A program made the position numbers and the translations under genes. Positions 55,968-64,000 of a stretch of 64,000 nucleotides of DNA are shown one piece after another (the stretch's first letter is position 1; each line of letters opens with the position of its first letter). The notes under the pieces are model-generated. The model searched no databases. It was not told the origin of the DNA and worked only from the letters and a program-made list of their open reading frames with translations. This stretch comes from Aquilaria yunnanensis (taxonomy: Eukaryota; Streptophyta; Magnoliopsida; Malvales; Thymelaeaceae): contig CM077597.1 of assembly GCA_039654915.1 (NCBI GenBank), forward strand, positions 58,494,001-58,558,000, written 5' to 3'.

Positions 55968-56643
55968 GGAAAGCCGAAGTGAAGACTTCGGTTTTGCATC
56001 TCTTTCCGAGGTTGTTCTTGGGAGTCTCTTAGGAAGCTCAGCCTGTTCTGAGGATCCACCTCTTGCCCAAAGGTCATGGGCTGTTCGGCCATAGCTTGTC
56101 TCTTGGTGTCCTCGAGGTAACCTACTTTTTCTTCTTGCAGGTCTGTGTAGCGTCGTGTCTGATGGCCAAGCGTGTCAGTCCAGGCGACGCGTCCCAGGTT
56201 TTTAGGGGTGTTAGAAGACGTGTCCCCTGTTTTGGAGCGGCGGTTGACACGTGGCATTTTGCCATTGGAGGAGAGTCGCATCGGTTACAGAGGGTGAGCC
56301 TTTTCAGGTGCAGAGGGCAGTTACGGCGACGGTTCGCCTCCAAAAGGGTACTTATGACGATGTTTTGGTTACCAACCTTTGGCCTATAAATAGCCCAATC
56401 CATCATAAGTCCCATTTGCTTTTACTTCTGCTCTTTCCTCTGCTTTGCCCCTGTTTTCGTACTTTGTTGTCTTCTGTGGCGGAGCTACCTTAATCAGAGC
56501 TTTTTTCAGCCAACTTTCACGACTGCGTCCTCAGACTTTGGCAAATCTTTTGGTGGGTTTTTGTTTTCCAGAGTGTTTTGATTCCTCTGTTCTTTTGAGT
56601 TTTTTCCGGAAACTGTTTTCTGGCCTTTTCCGAACTCATTTTC
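55968..56643 (+). promoter_or_regulatory. Antisense-gene promoter and leader (E5)
   Basis: G-box CACGTG at 56248-56253 in TTGACACGTGGC and TATAAATA at 56385-56392, spaced 137 bp, against 136 bp in E4. GACGTGTCCC and the GCCATTGGAGGAGAG block next to the G-box are also kept. The leader up to the ATG at 56644 is pyrimidine-rich. Confidence 0.72.
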
Positions 56644-59096
56644 ATGTCGAAAATGCCTATCCCTGAGAGCTGGCAGCCTCTTTTAGCCCATCCTTGTTGC
56701 ACCACCCTCGCAAAATTAGAGAGGTGGAAGAAAAAGTTCTTTATTCCCTCTTATGCCGTTACTAGGCTGCCTCGCTCTAGCCATTATGCTTTTTCAAACC
56801 ATAGTAACGAGATTACCGTTTTTCGAGCCCAGCTGAAGGCCGCACTTCGGTATCCTCCCCCGAAGATGGTTTGCAAGTTCTGCCAAATTCATGGCATTGC
56901 TGTGAACCAGCTTCCCCCGAACTCGTTCTGCTATTTTAACGCCTTCCTCTGTATGTGTGGCGTGTTTGGGATAAAACCCCATTTTATAATCTTCATGCAG
57001 TACTATAAGCTCTTTGTGGTCCCGAAGGGTGGCTTCTATTTTATGCTACCTCGGGGATCCGGGAGCAAAAAATTCATGTTCACCTTCGCCACCAAGGACA
57101 GCTGGCGGGGGTGGCAACAGAAATTCTTCTTCCTGAAGATGGAGGAGTCCTTGTCGTATGTTCCGACCAAGTGGGCTCAGGGAAGGCTAGATGTGGACGT
57201 CGTTGATCCGACGTTGTTGCTCACTCCAGAGTTGGCTTCCACTTTCACGGACTTCGACGGCCGCATCCGCGCCGTTTCTGACTGGGATCCCGAGGTCGCG
57301 CCGCGCTCTCTATACCCCTTCCCTATCAACTGGAGGTTGATGACCGAAGAGGTCCTCCGATAATTAAAGGTGGTTAAGGAGCACGAGACTGACCTCGAGA
57401 TGCCAGCTACTGCCATCGCAGGGAAGGATTCCTGGTTGGTCAAGCTTCTTAAGGAGGAAATCTCTTTCGAAACGCTTGTCAAAAGTGAGTTATCTTCTAC
57501 TCCCTTGTTTTTTTTCCTCGGACTTACGCTGATGTCTTTTTTCTTTTTCAGAGATGGACGACGGGACTGCTGCATTTTACAAGTCCCTTTTCTCCGGCCA
57601 GGTGGAGAAGGGCGATCAGACAAAGAAGGCGGCTTCCCGAAGGCGGAAGTCTACTGGCCCTGGGCCTTCGTCGAAACGGGCAAAGAAAACTGCCCAGGTT
57701 CTTTTGGAGGATATTTCCGAGGAAGCAGCCGAGGAGCCTGGAACAGCCGACGAGCCTGGTACAGCCGAGGTTCCGGCGTCTGAGGCAGCTGCCGAAGTCC
57801 CTGCTGCTACCGAGGTTCCTTCCGCCGACGTCCCTCAGCAAAGCCCTTCGGCGTCGCAGGCCCTTCTGGAGGCCGTGGAAGAGGCTCCTTCTGCCGAGGA
57901 GCGTCGTAAGAGGAAGGGCAAGGAGATTTCGACCGAGGAGTCTCAGGATTCCGAGGACGCCGTGTTCGAAGTGCCGCCAGGTCTGTTTCTTTCAGAACAA
58001 GTATGGCTCTTTCTGTTTTTCTGAATTTCCCTTTGTCTCTGACCCGCTTCTCGTTTTCGCCATGCAAAGGAGTTCCTTACCCCGAACTGGGCGGCCGAAC
58101 ACGCGAAGGCGAGGGCCCTTTGCGACGCCAAAGTCCCGCAAGGGAAGGTACCGAAAGAGCCTTTCTGGACGTTCACGGAGGACATGAACTTGTACTCTGA
58201 GGACTGTCCTGAAATGGCAAAGCAGATTTCGAAGAGGGTGCTTACTGAGGCCTCCTTCAAGGCCATCGCGGCGGCCTATCCGGACGATGACACTTTTGCT
58301 GCAAAAGTCACCGAACATGCTGCTCAGGTATGTCCTTCACACCTTTTTCCCTTCAATTTTTCCTAAGTGCTTGGCTCTTACTGACCTCGCGTTTATCTTT
58401 TTGCAGCTGCTGGGGTACGCTGGCTTTCTCCGAGTTCGGGTAGCCAGGCAGGCGGCGTTCCGAGCTTCGGCCTTAGAGACCTTAAAGAAGGCGAAGGAAA
58501 CGCGCTTGGCATTGATCGCCAAGAACCAGCAGTTGTCGGATGCTGCGAAGAAAGAAGTTGATGCCCTTCGGGAGGAGTTTCGGAAGGAAAAAGAAGATAT
58601 TGAGAAGAACTCCTCCCTGAAGATTGCTGACCACGGCGATCAGGTGGCGGGGATGCTTGCCGCCAACCAAGAGCTTCTCAAAGATAAGTCAGATTCTGAC
58701 AATCTCATTCTGTCGTTGGTGAGTGAGAAAAAGGCTGTCGAAGCCGAGGTTCAGTCTTTGAAGAAGGAGCTTGATGCGAAGAAGAGGGTGAAGGCGTTGA
58801 AGAAGGAGGTTGCAGACTTGAAGGACGAGCTCGAGGACCTTGAGGTTGAGAAGGACAAATCCGACCAAATGACCAAGGTTGCCTTCCAAGACGGATTCTG
58901 CCTTGCTCGGCACCAAGTCCTTGAGAGGTTCCCAAGTCTGGACCTCTCTTTTTTGGAAGCTCTCAACATTCCCGAAGGGCCTCGGTGGTCCTGGTCCAAG
59001 ATCGAGCACCTGAACCTGCCTTCCACAATTCCGGCGCCGAAGGTGGTGGAAAAGGGCGCAGAGGCTGGTGGCTCGCGGGACGCCGAGAACCCTTAG
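56644..59096 (+). pseudogene. E5 antisense gene, subfamily B version, one clear stop
   Basis: Exon 1 is 56644-57484 (841 nt, as in subfamily A; MSKMPIPESWQP start) with a TAA at 57361-57363. Intron 1 is 57485-57551; exon 2 is 57552-57980 (longer acidic Pro/Glu/Ala repeat than in A). Intron 2 ends near 58070, but the expected TGCAG acceptor reads TGCAA here, whereas D has TGCAG, so splicing may shift. Exon 3 ends at 58327 and exon 4 is 58407-59096. Exon 4 is a coiled coil (repeated KKEVADLKDELEDLEVEKDK type heptads) and ends with the conserved DGFCLARHQVLERFPSLDL block. Function is unknown. Confidence 0.87.
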
Positions 59097-59215
59097 GCTA
59101 TTTTAGCGACCTTTCCTCTTTGTTTTTGTGCTCCTTCTTTGGGCACTTCTTCTTTGTAAGCCTGATCATTGTAAATGAAGATCTTTTTTGGCTAAGTGTT
59201 TTTGCAAGCTTCTTT

Positions 59216-59572
59216 ATTTCCATTGCCCCGAACACATTTGCTCAAGAGACTTCGGAAAACCTGCGATCAAAGAAACTTAACTAAATGTGAAAGATCTTTC
59301 CATTGGCCGAGCCTGTTCGCTCAAAAGGCTTTTTGGAAAGTCTGAAAAATTTGACTAAGTCTTTTTGCAGGATTTTGCATTTCCATTTTGTCCCGAACAC
59401 GTTCGCTCGAGGGACTTTGGAAACCCTTTTGTGAGATTTTTGTTTTCCATTTTTCCCGAGCGTGATGGCTCAAGGGACTTCGGAAAGTCATATCTGCGCT
59501 TATTACGGCGAGTACCGCTGGGAGATTTTCCCATCTTTCCCGAGCGTGATGGCTCAAGGGACTTCGGAAAGT
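59216..59572 (+). repeat. Hairpin minisatellite (E5)
   Basis: About five units (CCCGAACAC..TTCGCTC..GAGACTTCGG and variants) lie between the antisense gene end (59096) and the gag-pol end (59695). The motif is kept although unit order and spacers differ from subfamily A. Confidence 0.8.
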
Positions 59573-59694
59573 CATACCTGCGCTTGTGGTGAACATCTTT
59601 GCGGAATTCTGTACAATTCTGTACTTAATAAATTTTCTCAACGCACTTCTGTACTTAGAATATTTTTCGTACAGTATGATTCCTTCGCTCAAGC

Positions 59695-62600
59695 TTAGGC
59701 GTAGAATTTTCTCAAGGCATCTGAGTTCCAGGTGTTTTTCAATTCTACGCCTTCGGCGGTCCCAAGTTTGTACACGCCTTTTCGTACTTTGGCGAGGACC
59801 AAATAAGGTCCTTCCCAGTTTGCGCAAAGTACTCTGTGGGATGGCCTTCGGGGTGCAAAGTCAGCCTTTCGGAGAACGAGGTCTCCTTTCCTGATTTCCT
59901 TTGGCCTAGCTCGCAAGTTTATGGCCGTGGCCACCCTTTGCTGGAAAGCTTTTCTTCTCAGCTCAGCTATTTCTCTATGTTCGCCGACGAGGACGAGCTT
60001 CGTTCTTAGGCCGAGGTCGTTTCCACCTTCATCAAATACTTGCACCCATATTGATGGTCTAACTATCTCGATAGGGATGATGGCCTCTGTTCCGAAGACG
60101 AGTGAGAAGGGAGTCTCCCCTGTGGCTCTTCGGGGCGTCGTTCGGTAACTCCATAACACGCTTTGGAGTTCTCCTGGCCATTTCCCTTTTGCTTCCCCCA
60201 GTCTCTTCTTCAGGCCATCCTTTATGGTCCTGTTAGATACTTCCACCTGCCCGTTGCTTTGGGCGTGAGCTACTGGGGCGAAGTGCATTCTTATTCCGAG
60301 GTCGCTGATAAATTCCTGGAATCCTTTGTCTATGAATTGGGATCCATTATCAGCCACTAGTACCCTTGGTATGCCGAATTTGCATACTATGTTCTTCCAT
60401 ACGAACTTTTGCACTTCTTTTGCCGAGATAGTTGCTAGGGGTTCTGCCTCGACCCATTTGGAGAAATAGTCTACTGCTACTACGCAGAATTTCACGCCTC
60501 CGGGCGCTGAGGGGAGTGGCCCAATAAGGTCTATACCCCAGACTGCAAAGGGCCAGGGGTAGTCAGCTGAAGTTACCGTTTCCGAGGGTGCCCTCTAGAT
60601 GTTCGCGTGTTTCTGGCAACTACCGAATTTTCAGACGAACTACCTTGCATCCTTTCTCAGGGTAGGCCAGAAGTAGCCTTGGCAGAGTATCACCACTGCA
60701 AGGGCATCAGTTCCAATATGTGAACCACACATGCCTTCGTGGACCTCTTCAAGGACCATTTCAGTATCCTCTTCATCCACGCATCTTTGCAGCGGGTTTG
60801 CATATCCCTGTCGGTATAACTCTTCGCCAATCAGGAAGAATCGGCCGGAGCGTCTTCGCAGTCTTGCAGCGTCGCCGGGGTCTTCGGGGGGCACATTTTC
60901 TGCGAGGTATCTTTTTATGGGATTTTTCCATCCTTTTCCCGAGGTCGCTATGCTCAGCACTGAGATGCTCGGGTGATCTAGTATCTCGGTGTATGTTTTT
61001 GACTTTGCCAATCAATCTGCCTCAGTGTTATTCTGCCGAGGTACATTTTTGATCCGTACGGCGTCAAACTCTTGAATGAGTTTTGCTACCAGCTCGTGGT
61101 ATTTTGCCAAGATTGGGTCCTTCGCCCCATAATCTCTTGCCGTCTGCCGAACCACCAGCTGGGAATCGCTGTGAGCGTTTAAATTTCTCACGCCAATCCT
61201 TCTGGCCAAGCGTAATCCCGCTATGAGGGCTTCATACTCAGCCACATTGTTAGTGACACTGAAGCTGAGCTTGATAGCCTTTTTTACCGCTAGGCCTTCG
61301 GGTCCTCTGATAATTACTCCAGCTCCCTGGTGTTCGGATCCCGAGGCTCCGTCAACATGCAAGGTCCACTCTAGCTCACCTCCGTTTGGATCTATATGGC
61401 TTTCCTTAGTGGTGGGCACTTCGGCGATAAAGTCTGCCAGTGCTTGAGCTTTTATGGCCTTCCGAGGTTCATATATGATTTTGTGTTCACCAAGCTCTAT
61501 GCACCAATTGGAGAGCCTTCCCGAATGATCAACTTTCTTCATAACATCCCGTAGTGGTAGACTACTTCGGACGATGATGGGGTGAGCCTGAAAGTATGGT
61601 CGCAGCCTTCTCCCTGCAAGCACCAAGGCGTATATAGCTTTTTGAAGCAGAGGGTACCTGACTTCAGCGCCATGCAGGGATTTGCTGACGTAATAAACTG
61701 GCCATTGCTTTGGCCCTTCTTCTTTTACGAGGACCGAGCTTACAGCTTTCTCCGTGGCGGCGAGGTACAAAACGAGGGGTTCTCCCTCCCGAGGTTGTCG
61801 CAGAGTCGGCAGGCTGGCCAAGTAGACTTTGAGTTCTTCCCAGGCCTTTTGGCAATCTTCTCCCCAAGGGTGATCACTCCTTCCGAGGTCGCCTTCCATT
61901 TTTGCTGCCTTTGTGAGGACTTTGAAGAAAGGTCGACACCTATCTCCGTACCTGGAAATAAATCTGCTCAGTGAGGTTATTCTTCCGGTGAGCCTTTGCA
62001 CGTCTTTGACTATGGCAGGGGTTCGGAACTCAAGTAGCGCCTTAATCTTCTCGAGGTTAGTGTCAATGCCTCTTTCGGATACCATGTACCCAAGGAATTT
62101 TCCCGAGGTTACCCCGAAGATGCACTTTTCAGGATTGAGCCGAATCCCGAAGGCTCTGAGCTTTTGGAAGGTTTCCTCTAGGTCTGCAACGTGGTTGCAA
62201 GGGAGCTTGCTTTTGACTATCATATCGTCAACATACACCTCCATGTTTCTCCCCATTTGGTCTTTAAAGACCTTGTTCATCAACCTTTGGTAGGTGGCTT
62301 CTTCATTTTTGAGCCTGAAGAGCATTCTGACATAGCAGTATGTTCCTCCCTCGGTGATGAAGGCGGTTTTTTCTTCATCTTCAGGCTCCATCTTTATTTG
62401 ATAGTAGCCACTGAAGGCATCTAGGAAACTTAGGCGCCCATATTCGGCAGTTGAATCTACCAGTTGATCTATTGGCGGCAGAGGGTATGAGTCTTTTGGG
62501 CAAGCACCGTTCAAGTTTTTGAAGTTGATGAACATCCGGAGTTTGCTGCTACCTTCTTTTGTGGCAATGACCATGTTGCTCAACCATTCGGGGTACTTCA

Positions 62601-64000
62601 CTTCCCTGATGACTTTGGCGTCTAACAGATGCTGGACCTCGGTTTTGACAAAGTTGCTCTTGTGGGCTGAGATGCTTCGTTTCTTTTGCCGGACAGGTTT
62701 TGCTTTCAGGCTTACTTTGAGGCTATGCTGTATTATGCCATAGTTTACTCCTGGTATATCTTTCGGCGAGTAGGCAAACAGATCTTTATTTTTCAGCAGA
62801 AAAGATACAAGGTTTTCTTTCTCACCTTCGGCCAAGCTCTTCCCTATTCGGGTAGATTGTCCTGGGATAAGTTCTACAATTTCCATTTCCGCTTTTGCGA
62901 GATCTTCTTCTTTGCCATTTTCTGACGCCTTTGCCTCCATTGTTTGTGCGAAGTTGCTTGCCGAGGCCTTTCATGCTTTCACAAACACCTTTCTTACCTT
63001 GGCCTGATCTATGAAGATCTCTGCATCTCCATCCTTGGTGGCGAATGTGACAGTCAAGTACTTCACATCAGGGCGAATGTGCAGGTTTCCCTGTGTCTGC
63101 CTTCCAAGGATGGCGTTGTACGAGGACGGGACGTCCATGATGATGAACCTCGCCATTGTGGAGGCGTACAACTCAGCTGCTTCATCTACCGAAGTCCCTC
63201 TCATCATCAGTGGGAGGTCGATCCATCCGAGAACGGGCAGTTCGGATGGTCCAACCCCGAAGGTGGGCGAGGTGACTGGCTTAAGCTCGCTACTAGAGAC
63301 GCCCAAGCTTGGCAGTAAGTGCGAGAATAGGACGTCCGCATTTGATCCTTCATCAAGCAGCACCCTTTTGACGTTCCAGTTCCCTATCCTCGCCATGATC
63401 AGCAGCGGATCGTCGTGGGGAAAGACGACGGTGGATCCATCTTTACGGGCCAGCTTCTTTGCTGGATTTTGATATTCCATGACTGCAATTTCTCTGGCCT
63501 TCTGCTTTTTTTCCGAGGATGGGAGCCCCGTGGTGATTGTTTGGATAACCCCTGTCGGAGGTGGAGGGCGCCTTTTTGGACTTCGGTGTCTCCGCTTGTC
63601 GGAGTCATAGTCCTCATCTTCGGCCCTTTCTTCCTCCACTTTTCTGCCTTTCGGGGATGGCATCCCCAAGTATTTCTGAAGTTGGCCCTGCTTTTTCAGC
63701 GACTCTATGTACTTCTTCAGCTAGAAGCAGTCTTCGGTGTCATGACCGTGGTCGCGATGAAACTGGCAGAACTTCTTTGCATTCTTCTTATTATCGGCGG
63801 TCATGGCCCTTGGCTGCCGAATTTGCGTCCCTTGCCTTTCCAGCGCCATGAGGATGTTGGTCCGTGTAGTGCTCAGTGGCGTGAAACTTTGGGGTTTCCT
63901 TCCCAGCATCCTCCGAGGTCGTCCTGCCTGTTCGGTCGGATGCCGAGCTTGTTGATTGGACCCTTCGACGCGGTGGTGATCGGACTTTGGCCCAGCCATT
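59695..64000 (-). pseudogene. gag-pol: E5 gag-pol, partial, at least six stops
   Basis: Minus strand, ending KFYA and TAA at 59695-59697. It covers integrase (VDYFSKW, ADNGSQF, NGQVEVSN), both RNase H domains, RT with YVDD near 62232, protease DEGS (DDGS in A) near 63350, and gag up to the zinc knuckle region at the edge. Stops: near 60596 and 60643 in integrase, near 61011 before integrase, near 62970 in the protease-RT linker, and near 63722 right after the knuckle; most are CAG to TAG or CGA to TGA. RT also has changes such as MLFRLKN where A has MPFGLKN, near the catalytic region. The C-terminus after integrase is full length. Confidence 0.92.

Larger units (their letters stand above)
55079..64000 (-). 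mobile_element. E5: Tat element, subfamily B, 3' part
   Basis: It is a minus-strand element with its 3' LTR at 55079-55953, antisense gene on the plus strand, hairpin array, then gag-pol running off the right edge within gag. The left flank is ATAAG, in D's antisense promoter. The same plan as subfamily A is kept in the same order with moderately diverged sequence. The 5' LTR and the other target duplication are outside the window. Confidence 0.93.

Noticed and set aside
1..64000. tRNA, rRNA or other structural RNA genes
   Set aside because: I saw no tRNA-like cloverleaf or rRNA segment by reading; a covariance-model scan would be needed to exclude small RNAs.

Overview
The window is plant nuclear heterochromatin built almost entirely of nested LTR retrotransposons; I see no host gene. 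The dominant family is a Ty3/gypsy element of the Tat lineage: gag-protease-RT-RNase H-archaeal-type second RNase H-integrase in one frame, no chromodomain. Plant LTR families, plant GT-AG introns and CACGTG/TATA promoters point to a flowering plant, probably a eudicot; the species cannot be read from this window.

Layout. 1-5283: 5' part of a minus-strand Tat element (E0) inserted with right flank ATCAT into an LTR of subfamily B (remnant 5284-6072). 6081-9694: AT-rich DNA resembling a long chromovirus (Tekay/Del-like) LTR. 9695-10945: 3' end of a divergent Tat relative (subfamily C) with its 3' LTR. 10946-11209: Ty1/copia RT fragment. 11210-12521: minus-oriented fragment of another chromovirus-like LTR. 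12522-14808: LTR plus gag of E1, cut off by E2. 14809-27214: E2, carrying a solo LTR (17245-18111, TSD AGGCG) and the only antisense gene copy free of premature stops. 27215-29806 and 52130-55078: two halves of an old decayed Tat element D. D is split by E3 (29807-52129, TSD TCCAC), which is itself split by E4 (39089-50249, minus strand, TSD GTAAC). 55079-64000: E5, a minus-strand subfamily B element that entered the promoter of D's antisense gene and runs off the right edge.

Each Tat element of this family has two convergent transcription units. The sense unit starts at a TATA box in the LTR. The first ATG of its leader lies in U5, 32 bp before the LTR end, and the gag frame runs straight through the primer binding site. 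The antisense unit starts from its own G-box/TATA promoter about 0.5 kb inside the 3' LTR. It encodes a four-exon gene for a 708-residue protein: an N-terminal domain resembling the plant 'putative gypsy type transposon' family, a basic and then acidic middle, and a C-terminal coiled coil. Between the two 3' ends lies a hairpin-forming minisatellite.

All gag-pol copies carry stops, mostly C-to-T or G-to-A changes, so most elements look non-autonomous. E3 and E4 have similar LTR pairs (about 11 and 12 mismatches by eye) and matching target duplications, so both are recent.
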